Counted from the stretch's first letter, positions 15,325 to 24,943 are shown. The stretch is 64,000 bases of DNA from Pseudomonas khavaziana (GCF_019145205.1 NZ_JAHSTT010000008.1:1-64000), one strand, 5' to 3'. Notes: generated from the letters alone by a model not told the origin. Program-made: numbers and translations.

Positions 15325-18300
15325 TTAATCTGTTTTGTGTCGCTTGCTCACCAGCTTCATGACCACCACAAAAAACACCGGCACAAACACCACCGCCAAC
15401 GTCGCCGTGATCATCCCGCCGATCACCCCCGTACCAATCGCCTGCTGGCTCGCCGAGCTGGCCCCGGTGGCAATCGCCAGCGGCACCACGCCGAGGATAA
15501 ACGCCAGCGAGGTCATGATGATCGGCCGCAGCCGCAGTCGCGCTGCCTTCAAGGTGGCTTCGATCAAGTCCTCGCCCTGGTCATACAGGTCCTTGGCGAA
15601 CTCGATGATCAGGATCGCGTTTTTCGCCGACAGGCCGATGATGGTGATCAGGCCGACCTTGAAGAACACATCGTTAGGCATGCCACGCAGGGACACAGCC
15701 AGGACTGCGCCAAGCACGCCCAGGGGCACCACCAGCAACACCGAAGTCGGGATCGACCAGCTTTCGTACAAGGCAGCCAGGCACAGAAACACGATCAGCA
15801 ACGACAGCACCAGCAGCAACGGTGCCTGGGAGCCGGACAGGCGTTCCTGCAAGGACAAACCGGTCCATTCCAGGCCCAGGCCCACAGGCAACTGGCTGAC
15901 CAGGCGCTGGATTTCCTCCATGGCCTCGCCGGTGCTGTGCCCCGGCGCCGCTTCACCGCTGATGGCGATGGCCGGGTAGCCGTTGTAACGGGTCAACTGT
16001 GTCGGGCCTTGGGTCCACTTGGCTTCGACGAAAGCCGACAGCGGCACCATCTTGCCGGCGTTGTTGCGCACGTTGATCTTCATCAGGTCGGCGACCTGGC
16101 TGCGCTGGTCGCCTTCGGCTTGCACCACCACGCGCTGCATGCGGCCCTGGTTGGGGAAGTCATTGATATACGCCGAACCAATTGCCGAGGAGAGTACGTT
16201 GCCGACGTCGGCAAACGAAACGCCCAGGGCATTGGCCTGCTTGCGGTCGACTTCCAGCTGCACTTGCGGCGCTTCGGCCAGGGCGCTTTCGCGCACGTTG
16301 GCCAGGATCCGGCTTTTCGCCGCCGCGTCCAGCAATTCGGTGCGCGCAGCCATCAGTCCTGCATGGCCGACGCCACCGCGGTCCTGCAAGCGGAACTCGA
16401 ACCCACTGGAGGTGCCTAGGCCGTCCACCGGCGGTGGCAGGACTGCATAGGCAATCGCATCCTTGAGTTCGCTGAAGGCCATATTGGCGCGGTCGGCAAT
16501 CGACGCCGCCGAGTCATCGCTGCCGCGTTTCGACCAGTCTTTGAGCGTGGTGAACGCCAGCGCCGCGTTCTGTCCGGAGCCGGAGAAACTGAAGCCCATG
16601 ATCATGGTGGTATCGCCCACCCCCGGCTCCCCGGCGTTATGCGCCTCGATCTGCTCGGCCACCTGCACCGTACGGTTCTTGCTGGCCCCTGGCGGCAACT
16701 GGATATCGGTGATGGTGTAGCCCTGGTCTTCCACTGGCAGGAACGAGGAGGGCAGGCGGCTGAACAGCAGCCCCATACCCACCAGCAATACCAGGTAGAT
16801 CAGCAGGTAGCGGCCGCTGCGCTTGAGGGCGTACGCCACCCAGCCTTCATAGCGGTTGGTGAGTTGGTCAAAGCGCTTGTTGAACCAGCCGAAGAAACCG
16901 CCCTTGGCATGGTGCTCGCCCTTGGCAATCGGCTTGAGCAAGGTGGCGCACAGGGCCGGGGTCAAGGTCAGGGCCAGGAACGCCGAGAACAGGATCGAGG
17001 TGGCCATCGACAGCGAGAACTGCTGGTAGATCACCCCCACAGAACCTGGCATGAACGCCATCGGCAGGAACACCGCGACCAGTACCAGGGTGATACCGAC
17101 GATGGCCCCGGTGATCTGGCCCATGGCTTTTTTCGTCGCGTCCTTGGGCGACAGGCCCTCGGTGGCCATGATGCGCTCGACGTTTTCCACCACCACGATG
17201 GCATCGTCCACCAGGATGCCGATGGCCAGCACCATACCGAACATGGTCAGTACGTTGATCGAGAAACCCAGCAGCAGCATGGTGGCAAAGGTGCCCATCA
17301 GCGCAATCGGCACCACCAGGGTAGGGATCAGGGTGTAGCGCACGTTCTGCAGGAACAGGAACATCACCGCAAACACAAGCGCCATGGCCTCAAGCAGGGT
17401 GTAGACCACCTTGGTGATCGAAACCTTGACGAACGGCGAGGTGTCGTAGGGGATCTTGTATTCCACATTGGCCGGGAAATAGCGCGACAGTTCGTCCATC
17501 TTTGCCCGCACCAGGGTTGCGGTGCTCAGCGCGTTGGCGCCCGGCGACAATTGCACGCTGACGGCGGTGGAGGGCTTGCCGTTCAGGCGTGTGGAGAACT
17601 GGTATTCCTGGCTGCCGACTTCGACCCGCGCCACATCGCCGATGCGCACGGTCGAGCCGTCGGGGTTGGCCTTGAGCACGATCTCGGCAAATTCCGCCGG
17701 GGTCGACAGCTGGCCCTTGACCAGGATTGCCGCGGTGATTTCCTGGGTATTGGTGCCCGGCAAGTCACCGATACTGCCTGCCGAAACCTGGGCGTTCTGG
17801 GCGCTGATCGCGGCGTTGACATCGGCCGGAGTGAGGTTGAAGCCGATCAGCTTCTGCGGGTCGATCCAGATGCGCATCGCGCGCTCGGCGCCATACAGCT
17901 GGGCCTTGCCGACGCCGTCCAGGCGCTTGAGTTCGTTCATCACGTTGCGCGCCAGGTAATCGCTGAGCGCAACGTCATCGAGCTTGCCGTCGCTGGAGGT
18001 CAAGGTCACCAGCAGCAGGAAGCCGGCGGAGACTTTTTCCACCTGCAAGCCTTGCTGGGTTACCGCCTGCGGCAGGCGCGGCTCGACCACCTTGAGGCGG
18101 TTCTGCACATCCACCTGGGCCATTTCCGGGTTGGTACCCGGCTGGAAGGTCGCGGTAATGGTGGCCGAACCCAGGCTGCTCTGGGATTCGAAATACAGCA
18201 GGTGATCAGCACCGTTGAGCTCTTGCTCGATCAGGCTGACCACGCTTTCATCCAGGGTCTGGGCCGAGGCACCGGGGTACACCGCGTAGATTTCCACCTG

Positions 18301-18423
18301 CGGTGGCGCGACGTTGGGGTATTGGGCCACTGGCAACTGCGGGATCGCCAGGAAGCCCGCCAGCAGGATAAACAGGGCCACCACCCAGGCAAAAATCGGG
18401 CGGTCAATAAAGAACTGCGGCAT
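15325..18423 (-). CDS. RND multidrug efflux permease (HAE-1 family)
   Basis: 1032 residues, the usual length for AcrB/MexB-type pumps. Twelve membrane helices frame two large periplasmic loops. Proton-relay Asp residues are in GILVDDAIVVVENVERIM (TM4), and the TM10 Lys is in GLSAKNAILIIEFAKD. The N-terminus MPQFFIDRPIFAWVVALFIL and the loops read closest to the MexD side of the family. Adaptor and permease are six bases apart and form an operon. No outer-membrane channel follows, so it must borrow one such as OprM or OpmB. Confidence 0.93.
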   Translation of the reverse strand: MPQFFIDRPIFAWVVALFILLAGFLAIPQLPVAQYPNVAPPQVEIYAVYPGASAQTLDESVVSLIEQELNGADHLLYFESQSSLGSATITATFQPGTNPEMAQVDVQNRLKVVEPRLPQAVTQQGLQVEKVSAGFLLLVTLTSSDGKLDDVALSDYLARNVMNELKRLDGVGKAQLYGAERAMRIWIDPQKLIGFNLTPADVNAAISAQNAQVSAGSIGDLPGTNTQEITAAILVKGQLSTPAEFAEIVLKANPDGSTVRIGDVARVEVGSQEYQFSTRLNGKPSTAVSVQLSPGANALSTATLVRAKMDELSRYFPANVEYKIPYDTSPFVKVSITKVVYTLLEAMALVFAVMFLFLQNVRYTLIPTLVVPIALMGTFATMLLLGFSINVLTMFGMVLAIGILVDDAIVVVENVERIMATEGLSPKDATKKAMGQITGAIVGITLVLVAVFLPMAFMPGSVGVIYQQFSLSMATSILFSAFLALTLTPALCATLLKPIAKGEHHAKGGFFGWFNKRFDQLTNRYEGWVAYALKRSGRYLLIYLVLLVGMGLLFSRLPSSFLPVEDQGYTITDIQLPPGASKNRTVQVAEQIEAHNAGEPGVGDTTMIMGFSFSGSGQNAALAFTTLKDWSKRGSDDSAASIADRANMAFSELKDAIAYAVLPPPVDGLGTSSGFEFRLQDRGGVGHAGLMAARTELLDAAAKSRILANVRESALAEAPQVQLEVDRKQANALGVSFADVGNVLSSAIGSAYINDFPNQGRMQRVVVQAEGDQRSQVADLMKINVRNNAGKMVPLSAFVEAKWTQGPTQLTRYNGYPAIAISGEAAPGHSTGEAMEEIQRLVSQLPVGLGLEWTGLSLQERLSGSQAPLLLVLSLLIVFLCLAALYESWSIPTSVLLVVPLGVLGAVLAVSLRGMPNDVFFKVGLITIIGLSAKNAILIIEFAKDLYDQGEDLIEATLKAARLRLRPIIMTSLAFILGVVPLAIATGASSASQQAIGTGVIGGMITATLAVVFVPVFFVVVMKLVSKRHKTD

Positions 18424-18429
18424 GACGGG

Positions 18430-19572
18430 TTATTCCTTTACGAGCGGGCTGTCGTCCACTTCAACTTTTTCACCGGGGCGTGCATGTTGCAGGCCCTCGA
18501 CGATGATGCGGTCGCCGGGCTTGAGGCCGCTGGTGACGATCCAGCGATCCTCGATCACTGCACCCAACTCCACCGGTTGCTGGCTCACGGTCTGCTCGGC
18601 GTCCAGCAGCAGCACCATCGGGATACCGGCGCTGTCACGGGTGATGGCGCGTTGCGGCACGCTGATGCCTTGCTTGTCCACGGCCTGCTCCAGGCGCACC
18701 CGGACGAAACTGCCGGGCAACAGGTCGAGGTCCGGGTTGGGGAACTCGCTGCGCAGCGTGATTTGCCCGGTGCCAGGGTCGACGCTGATCTCGGCGAACA
18801 GCAATTTGCCCGGCAACGGGTACAGGCTGCCGTCGTCTTCGATCAAGGTGGCCTTGGCCTGGTCCTGGCCAACCTGCGTCAAGCTGCCGGCACGAAAGGC
18901 GCGGCGCAGGTCATTCAACTCTCGGGTGGACTGGGTGAGGTCGGCGTGGATCGGGTCCAGTTGCTGGATGATCGCCAGCGGCGTGGCTTCGTTCTGGCCG
19001 ACCAGCGCGCCCTCGGTGACCAGGGCGCGACCGATGCGCCCGGAAATCGGCGCAGTCACGGTGGCATAGCCCAGGTTCAACTTGGCACGCTCGACGGCGG
19101 CCTTGTTGGCGGCGATTTCGGCGTTGGCCTGGCGCAAGGCGGCGCGGGCGTTGTCGTATTCCTGGCCGCTGATGGCGTTGCCTTCGACCAACTGGCTGTA
19201 ACGCTGCTCTTGCAATCGTGCCTGGAAGGCATTGGCCTCGGCCTTGCTCAGGTTGGCCTGGGCGCTGTCCAGGTCAGCCTTGAACGGCGCCGGGTCAATA
19301 CGGAACAGCACGTCGCCCTGTTTCACATCGCGCCCTTCGTTGAACACCCGCTGCATGACCACCCCGGCGACCCTGGCGCGCACTTCGGCAATCCGTGGCG
19401 CGGCGATACGCCCGCTCAGTTCGTTGGTGATGGACAGGGGCTTGGCCTGCAGGGTTTCGATGCGCACTTTGGCCAGGGGCATTTGTGGCGCCTCGTCCGC
19501 AGACTGACCACACGCGCCCAGCGCCAGTGTGAGGGCCAACAGGCAAAACGGCGCAAATAGATTCTTCGACAT
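18430..19572 (-). CDS. RND periplasmic adaptor (membrane fusion) lipoprotein
   Basis: 380 residues. Signal peptide ends in a lipobox (LALGACG). Barrel-sandwich/lipoyl halves: EVRARVAGVVMQRVFNEGRDVKQGDVLFRIDP and later NLGYATVTAPISGRIGRALV. A coiled-coil hairpin of ~100 residues lies between them. Start set at ATG 19572 (MSKNLFAPF); the frame extends ~70 codons upstream through a REPIN, which is not credible. It links the permease to an outer-membrane channel. The divergent RstA/RstB-like pair is a likely regulator. Confidence 0.92.
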   Translation of the reverse strand: MSKNLFAPFCLLALTLALGACGQSADEAPQMPLAKVRIETLQAKPLSITNELSGRIAAPRIAEVRARVAGVVMQRVFNEGRDVKQGDVLFRIDPAPFKADLDSAQANLSKAEANAFQARLQEQRYSQLVEGNAISGQEYDNARAALRQANAEIAANKAAVERAKLNLGYATVTAPISGRIGRALVTEGALVGQNEATPLAIIQQLDPIHADLTQSTRELNDLRRAFRAGSLTQVGQDQAKATLIEDDGSLYPLPGKLLFAEISVDPGTGQITLRSEFPNPDLDLLPGSFVRVRLEQAVDKQGISVPQRAITRDSAGIPMVLLLDAEQTVSQQPVELGAVIEDRWIVTSGLKPGDRIIVEGLQHARPGEKVEVDDSPLVKE

Positions 19573-19726
19573 GCTCTTATCCCAATATTGACTGGCGCAT
19601 CCTAAGGACACCTGCGCCGTGGTGCTGTGAAGCTGTGTAGGTCGTGTGTGAAGAAGTGTAAGGTACGGCGCGCGTGGCGTCGGCGGCGTATATCCTTGCA
19701 CAACCTTGCTTACAATGAAGATCAAA

Positions 19727-19816
19727 TGTGGGAGGGGGCTTGCTCCCGATGGCAGTGGGTCAGTGAATACATTGGTGGCTGACACACCGCTATCGGGGGC
19801 AAGCCCCCTCCCACAT
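19727..19816. repeat. REPIN in the divergent pump/two-component intergenic region
   Basis: TGTGGGAGGGGGCTTGCTCC and its mirror arm, with GGCAGTGGGTCAG/CTGACACACCGC inner arms. It sits only 46 bases from the response regulator start, an unusual 5' location for a REPIN. Confidence 0.9.
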
Positions 19817-19862
19817 TAGATCCCTGTGCACCCAGCAAACAGTATTTATTGGAAACACCTCC

Positions 19863-20564
19863 ATGCCCAACATCCTCCTGGTCGAAGACGACGCCGCACT
19901 CTCCGAGCTGATTGCCAGCTACCTGGAACGCAACGGCTACCACGTCTGCGTGCTCAGCCGTGGCGACCATGTGCGCGAACGTGCGCGCCTGAACCCGCCG
20001 GACCTGGTGATCCTCGACCTGATGTTGCCGGGGCTCGACGGCCTGCAGGTCTGCCGCCTGTTGCGCGCCGACTCGGCGGGCCTGCCGATCCTGATGCTGA
20101 CCGCCCGCGACGACAGCCATGACCAGGTACTGGGCCTGGAGATGGGCGCCGACGACTATGTCACCAAGCCCTGCGAGCCGCGTGTGCTGCTGGCCCGGGT
20201 GCGCACGCTGCTGCGCCGCAGCAGCCTGTCCGAACCCCAGGTGGCCAGTGACCAGATCATCATGGGCAACCTGTGCATCGACCTGTCGGAACGCACCGTG
20301 ACGTGGCGCGAGCAGGCAGTGGAGCTGTCCAGCGGTGAATACAACCTGCTGGTGGTGCTGGCCCGTCATGCCGGCGAAGTGCTCAGCCGCGACCAGATCC
20401 TGCAGCGCCTGCGCGGTATCGAGTTCAACGGCACCGATCGCTCGGTGGACGTGGCGATCTCCAAGCTGCGCCGCAAGTTCGACGACCACGCGGGCGAGGC
20501 GCGCAAGATCAAGACCGTGTGGGGCAAGGGCTATCTGTTCAGCCGTTCCGAGTGGGAATGCTGA
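19863..20564 (+). CDS. Response regulator, OmpR/RstA type
   Basis: 233 residues. Receiver domain with phospho-acceptor Asp52 (VILDLMLPG), acidic pair EDD near residue 8, and Lys in DYVTKPCEP. The C-terminal winged helix (~130-230) holds LSSGEYNLLVVLARHAGEVLS and RSVDVAISKLRRKF. Sequence flavour is RstA-like (RLRGIEFNGTDRSVDVAISKLR). Its stop lies three bases before the histidine kinase start. Being divergent from an RND operon, it is a plausible regulator of that pump. Confidence 0.92.
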   Translation: MPNILLVEDDAALSELIASYLERNGYHVCVLSRGDHVRERARLNPPDLVILDLMLPGLDGLQVCRLLRADSAGLPILMLTARDDSHDQVLGLEMGADDYVTKPCEPRVLLARVRTLLRRSSLSEPQVASDQIIMGNLCIDLSERTVTWREQAVELSSGEYNLLVVLARHAGEVLSRDQILQRLRGIEFNGTDRSVDVAISKLRRKFDDHAGEARKIKTVWGKGYLFSRSEWEC

Positions 20565-20567
20565 GCC

Positions 20568-21872
20568 ATGTTCCGTGTGCTGCTACGCCTCTACCTGATC
20601 ACCATCGTCACTTATAGCGCGGCGATCTTCCTGATTCCCAAGCTGGTGATCCAGCTGTTCGAACACCGCTACATGGACTACAACGTCGAGCAGTCCCGTG
20701 GCCTGCAAAAACTGATGGTCAAGCAATACCAGCGCGCGCCGGTGGAGCGCTGGTCCCAGGTCACCGACCAGTTGAGCCAGGATTTTGCGCCGTTGAAGGT
20801 CGAGCTGCTGCTGCGCCAGGACGCCCGCTACACCCCCCAGGAAGAACAGCTGCTGGAGCAAGGCAAGCCGGTGATCCGCCTGGGCGAGTGGGGCTGGATG
20901 GAAGAAATCAGCTCGCCGATCAACCAGCAGTTTGCGGTCAAGCTCACCGTGCCGCCGGATCCGCTGGACATGAACCTGCTGTATTGGTCGATGAACGTGC
21001 TGATCGGCGCGGCACTGTTGGCGTGCCTGCTGGTGTGGCTGCGCCCGCACTGGCGCGACCTGGAACGCCTGAAAAGCACCGCTGCACTGCTGGGCAAGGG
21101 CCACCTGGGGGAGCGCACGCGACTGCCGCCCAGTTCCAGCATCGGCAGCCTGGCGACCGTATTCGATGCCATGGCGGACGATATCGAGCACCTGCTCAAC
21201 CAGCAGCGTGATTTGCTCAATGCGGTCTCCCATGAACTGCGCACGCCGCTCACACGCCTGGACTTCGGCCTGGCCCTGGCGCTCTCCGAAGACTTGCCCG
21301 AGGCCAGCCGCGAGCGCTTGCAAAGCCTGGTGGCGCATATTCGTGAGCTGGATGAGCTGGTGCTGGAATTGTTGTCCTACAGCCGCCTGCAAAACCCGGC
21401 GCAATTGCCCGAGCGGGTAGAGGTGGCGCTGGACGAGTTTATCGACAGCGTGCTGGGCAGCGTCGACGACGAGCTGGAAAACCCGGAGATCGTCATCGAT
21501 GTGGTGCTCGACTGCACGGTTGAGCGTTTCAGCCTCGACCCGCGCCTTACTGCACGGGCGTTGCAGAATTTGCTGCGCAACGCCACCCGTTACTGCGACA
21601 AGCGCATCCAGGTGGGCGTCAAGGTGTGCCCCAACGGCTGTGAAATCTGGGTGGATGACGATGGCATCGGCATTCCGGCGGATCAGCGCGAGCGCATCTT
21701 CGAGCCGTTCTACCGCCTGGATCGCAGTCGTGACCGCGCCACCGGCGGCTTCGGCCTTGGCCTGGCGATCAGCCGACGGGCCCTGGAAGCCCAGGGCGGC
21801 ACCTTGACGGCCCTGGCGTCGCCCCTGGGTGGTGCGCGGTTCCGAGTGTGGTTGCCTACTCGAGCCGATTAG
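20568..21872 (+). CDS. Sensor histidine kinase, RstB-like
   Basis: 434 residues. Membrane segments lie at ~5-30 and ~140-160, enclosing a ~110-residue periplasmic sensor. HAMP follows, then the H-box with His222 (NAVSHELRTPLTRLDF). The N-box is NLLRNATRYC, G1 is DDDGIGIP, the F-box is FEPFYRLD and G2 is GGFGLGLAIS. All catalytic boxes are intact. The signal is unknown. It is co-transcribed with the response regulator. Confidence 0.92.
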   Translation: MFRVLLRLYLITIVTYSAAIFLIPKLVIQLFEHRYMDYNVEQSRGLQKLMVKQYQRAPVERWSQVTDQLSQDFAPLKVELLLRQDARYTPQEEQLLEQGKPVIRLGEWGWMEEISSPINQQFAVKLTVPPDPLDMNLLYWSMNVLIGAALLACLLVWLRPHWRDLERLKSTAALLGKGHLGERTRLPPSSSIGSLATVFDAMADDIEHLLNQQRDLLNAVSHELRTPLTRLDFGLALALSEDLPEASRERLQSLVAHIRELDELVLELLSYSRLQNPAQLPERVEVALDEFIDSVLGSVDDELENPEIVIDVVLDCTVERFSLDPRLTARALQNLLRNATRYCDKRIQVGVKVCPNGCEIWVDDDGIGIPADQRERIFEPFYRLDRSRDRATGGFGLGLAISRRALEAQGGTLTALASPLGGARFRVWLPTRAD

Positions 21873-21924
21873 AAAAACCTCGGGGAAGGGCGCACACTGT
21901 GGCCCCGCTTTACCCGAGGAGAGA

Positions 21925-22701
21925 ATGGCAATGACTGGTGTCCACACGTCTGCTCAACAGGGTTTCTCGACCCAGGCCGTCACCTACGCCCAAGGCCGGC
22001 CGGACTATCCCCGTCAGCTGACCGGTTGGCTGGCCGAGGCGCTGCAGATCAGCGCGCAGTCGACGGTGGTCGACCTGGGCGCCGGCACCGGAAAATTCAC
22101 CCGTTTGCTCAGCAGCCTGGCGCCGACGCTGATTGCGGTTGAGCCAGTGGCAGAGATGGGCGCGCAGCTAGCCAAGCTGTTGCCGGATGTACGCCTGCTC
22201 GATGGCACTGCCGAGTCCATCCCCCTGGCGTCCGCCAGCGCCGATGCACTGGTGTGTGCCCAGGCATTCCACTGGTTCTCCACTCGCGCAGCACTGGCGG
22301 AAATTCACCGTGTACTCAAGCCCGGCGGGCGACTGGGGCTGGTGTGGAATGTGCGCGATGAGTCGGTGGACTGGGTGGCGGCGATCACTCAAATCATCAC
22401 CCCCTACGAGGGCGACACTCCGCGCTTCCATAGCGGGCGTTGGCGCGAAGCCTTTACCGGTGAGTATTTTTCCGCCCCGCAGGTGACCTGTTTTGCCTAT
22501 CACCATGTGGGCAGCCCGCAGGAAGTGATCATGGATCGTTTTCTCTCTGTGAGTTTCATCGCCGCGCTGCCACCCGCGGAAAAAGCCACGGTCACCGGGC
22601 AACTGCGCACCTTGATCGACACCCATCCGGCCCTGCAAGGCCGCGATACTGTGGCTTTTCCGTATCAGACCCAGGCTTATCGATGTGAGCGACTGAGCTA
22701 A
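21925..22701 (+). CDS. Class I SAM-dependent methyltransferase
   Basis: 258 residues. Methyltransf_11-type fold: motif I VVDLGAGTGKFTRLL, acidic loop LIAVEPVAEM, motif II ADALVCAQAFHWF and LKPGGRLGLVWN. The FxxxAxxYAxGRPxYP start (GFSTQAVTYAQGRPDYP) is shared with a group of uncharacterised bacterial and yeast methyltransferases. Substrate unknown. A GAGGAGAGA ribosome site precedes ATG 21925. The longer frame into the kinase gene is not used. Confidence 0.85.
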   Translation: MAMTGVHTSAQQGFSTQAVTYAQGRPDYPRQLTGWLAEALQISAQSTVVDLGAGTGKFTRLLSSLAPTLIAVEPVAEMGAQLAKLLPDVRLLDGTAESIPLASASADALVCAQAFHWFSTRAALAEIHRVLKPGGRLGLVWNVRDESVDWVAAITQIITPYEGDTPRFHSGRWREAFTGEYFSAPQVTCFAYHHVGSPQEVIMDRFLSVSFIAALPPAEKATVTGQLRTLIDTHPALQGRDTVAFPYQTQAYRCERLS

Positions 22702-22792
22702 AAGGCATAAAGTCAGATCACATTGGTATAAGTGGTTATAAGAAAAATCGCTATCCTGCGGCCAGAAATTTATAAGGCCGCAGGTAGCTGTA

Positions 22793-23578
22793 ATGGATGC
22801 AGGTAATTTTGGTTTCGTGGTGGCCGGCCTGATCGTGGGGTTTATCGTGGGCATGACCGGTGTCGGCGGCGGCTCGCTGATGACGCCGATCCTGTTGTGG
22901 TTCGGTATCAACCCCGCCACTGCGGTTGGCACCGACTTGTTATATGCCGCCATCACCAAGTCCGGTGGCGTGCTGGTGCACGGCAAGAACAAGAACATCG
23001 ATTGGACCATCACCGGCTGGCTGACCCTGGGCAGCGTACCGGCAGTGTTGTTGACCTTATGGTTCCTCGCCAGCCTGCACACCGACCCCAGTGCAATGAA
23101 CGCCGTGATCAAACAGGCACTCGGCGTGGTGTTGCTGCTCACGGCCCTGGCGATACTGTTCAAGAAAAGCCTGTTGGCCTTTGCCCAGCGCCATGCCGGC
23201 GACGACTACCATATGCGCCCGCGCAACCTGAACGCACTGACCGTGGTCACCGGTGCGATCCTTGGCACCATGGTGGCCTTGACCTCCATCGGCGCTGGCG
23301 CCCTGGGCACAGTGGCGCTGTTTATCCTGTATCCGTTTCTGGCCACGCGGCGGCTGGTCGGCACCGAGATCGCCCACGCCGTGCCCCTGACCCTGGTGGC
23401 GGGCCTGGGGCATGCGAGCATGGGCAATATGGATTGGCACCTGTTGGGCTTTTTGCTGATGGGCTCGTTGCCGGGGATCTACTTTGGCAGCCATATGACC
23501 GGCCGAATTCCTGACGGCGTGCTGCGCCCGTGCCTGGCGGTGATGTTGATGGCCGTGGGTTACAAGCTGGCGTTCTAA
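22793..23578 (+). CDS. TauE/SafE-family sulfite/sulfonate exporter-like permease
   Basis: 261 residues with 7-8 hydrophobic segments. The duplicated TauE/SafE motif occurs as GMTGVGGGSLMTPILLWFG near the start and LTSIGAGALGTVALFILYP in the second half. Members move sulfite, sulfonates or other anions across the inner membrane. The sfnG gene next downstream makes a sulfur-related role plausible. The upstream region is AT-rich with repeated TATAAG (22727-22742), reminiscent of Pseudomonas sulfur-gene promoters, but no site is assigned. Confidence 0.85.
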   Translation: MDAGNFGFVVAGLIVGFIVGMTGVGGGSLMTPILLWFGINPATAVGTDLLYAAITKSGGVLVHGKNKNIDWTITGWLTLGSVPAVLLTLWFLASLHTDPSAMNAVIKQALGVVLLLTALAILFKKSLLAFAQRHAGDDYHMRPRNLNALTVVTGAILGTMVALTSIGAGALGTVALFILYPFLATRRLVGTEIAHAVPLTLVAGLGHASMGNMDWHLLGFLLMGSLPGIYFGSHMTGRIPDGVLRPCLAVMLMAVGYKLAF

Positions 23579-23715
23579 GCTGCACATTTGCCCCAGTAAG
23601 TGTTGCTCCAGCAACAGCCTATCGACAAATCACTGTGATCCCCGACATTGGCCGCCGGATGATCCAAGTCGGCATTTCTACTGCAACACCCATGGCGCGG
23701 GCCTTTGCCTGAGTC

Positions 23716-23731
23716 TGGCACGCTTGCTGCT
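23716..23731 (+). promoter_or_regulatory. Sigma-54 (-24/-12) promoter for sfnG
   Basis: TGGCACGCTTGCTGCT matches the RpoN consensus TGGCACG-N4-TTGCW with exact GG-to-GC spacing of ten bases. It ends 38 bases before the sfnG ATG. In other Pseudomonas, sfnG depends on sigma-54 and the enhancer-binding protein SfnR, so this agrees with established regulation. Confidence 0.85.
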
Positions 23732-23769
23732 CCAGCACCCTTACATCCCTTTGTGTGAGGTAGTGTCCG

Positions 23770-24855
23770 ATGAGCCAGCAAGCCGTGAAATTTGCCTATT
23801 GGGTGCCCAACGTCAGCGGTGGGCTGGTGGTGAGCAAAATTGAGCAACGTACCCATTGGGGCATCGACTACAACCGCAAACTGGCGCAACTGGCCGAAGC
23901 CGCCGGCTTCGAGTATGGCCTGACGCAGATTCGTTTCACCGCCGGTTACGGCGCCGAAAACCAGCATGAATCAGTAGCGTTCAGCCATGCGCTGCTGGCG
24001 GCGACTACCACGCTCAAAGTGATCGCGGCGATCCTGCCGGGTCCCTGGCAACCGGCGCTGGCGGCCAAGCAATTGGCGACCATCGATCAACTCACCAACG
24101 GTCGTGTCGCAGTGAATATCGTCAGTGGCTGGTTCAAAGGCGAGTTCCAGGCCATCGGCGAACCCTGGCTGGAGCACGATGAACGCTACCGTCGTTCCGA
24201 GGAATTCATCCGCGCCCTGAAAGGCATCTGGACCCAGGACGATTTCACCTTCAAGGGCGACTTCTACCGTTTCAACAACTACACCCTCAAGCCCAAGCCG
24301 TTGGGCCAACCGGAGATTTTCCAGGGCGGCAGCTCACGGGCGGCGCGGGACATGGCGGCACGGGTTTCGGACTGGTATTTCACCAACGGCAACACCCCCG
24401 AAGGCATCAAGGCCCAGGTCGATGATATTCGCGCCAAGGCCGCTGCCAACCACCATTCGGTCAAGATCGGCGTGAACGCTTTTGTGATCGCCCGCGATAC
24501 CGAAGAAGAAGCGCGGGCCGTGCTGGCAGAAATCATCGACAAGGCCGACCCGGAGGCCGTCAACGCCTTTGGGGACGCCGCCAAACAAGCGGGCAGGGCA
24601 TCACCGGAAGGTGAGGGCAACTGGGCCAAGTCCAGCTTCGAGGACCTGGTGCAGTACAACGACGGCTTCAAGACCAACCTGATCGGCACACCACAACAGA
24701 TCGCCGAGCGTATCGTCGCGCTCAAGGCCGTGGGTGTAGACCTGGTACTCGCAGGCTTCCTGCACTTTCAGGAAGAGGTGGAGTACTTCGGCAAACGTGT
24801 ATTGCCGCTGGTGCGCGAATTGGAAGCCGAGGCTGGGGTCCAGCGGGTGGCCTGA
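23770..24855 (+). CDS. sfnG: FMNH2-dependent dimethyl sulfone monooxygenase
   Basis: 361 residues of the bacterial luciferase-like (alkanesulfonate monooxygenase SsuD) family. Family motifs: FAYWVPNVSGGLVVSKIEQRT at the start, EYGLTQIRFTAGYG, the TNGRVAVNIVSGWFKGEF strand-helix and the HDERYRRSEEFI helix. SfnG oxidises dimethyl sulfone to methanesulfinate using reduced flavin from a partner reductase, allowing use of organosulfur when sulfate is scarce. The sigma-54 promoter just upstream supports the call. No sfnR or flavin reductase gene is in the window. Confidence 0.92.
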   Translation: MSQQAVKFAYWVPNVSGGLVVSKIEQRTHWGIDYNRKLAQLAEAAGFEYGLTQIRFTAGYGAENQHESVAFSHALLAATTTLKVIAAILPGPWQPALAAKQLATIDQLTNGRVAVNIVSGWFKGEFQAIGEPWLEHDERYRRSEEFIRALKGIWTQDDFTFKGDFYRFNNYTLKPKPLGQPEIFQGGSSRAARDMAARVSDWYFTNGNTPEGIKAQVDDIRAKAAANHHSVKIGVNAFVIARDTEEEARAVLAEIIDKADPEAVNAFGDAAKQAGRASPEGEGNWAKSSFEDLVQYNDGFKTNLIGTPQQIAERIVALKAVGVDLVLAGFLHFQEEVEYFGKRVLPLVRELEAEAGVQRVA

Positions 24856-24886
24856 GGTCACTTGTCGACGTGGCGCTGGAGTTGTC

Positions 24887-24914
24887 ATACCCATGCCTAT
24901 CGCAGCATGGGTAT
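24887..24914. other. Hairpin after sfnG
   Basis: ATACCCATGC (24887-24896) pairs with GCATGGGTAT (24905-24914) around an eight-base loop, 31 bases after the stop. There is no T-run, so intrinsic termination is uncertain. Confidence 0.6.
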
Positions 24915-24943
24915 CGGTACAACTTGGGTACGCCACTGGACCC

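Noticed and set aside
16639..19560. Open frame of 973 codons on the plus strand
   Set aside because: It is antisense to the RND permease and adaptor genes. High GC at third positions keeps this frame open; its composition (His/Gln/Arg-rich) is that of a shadow ORF.
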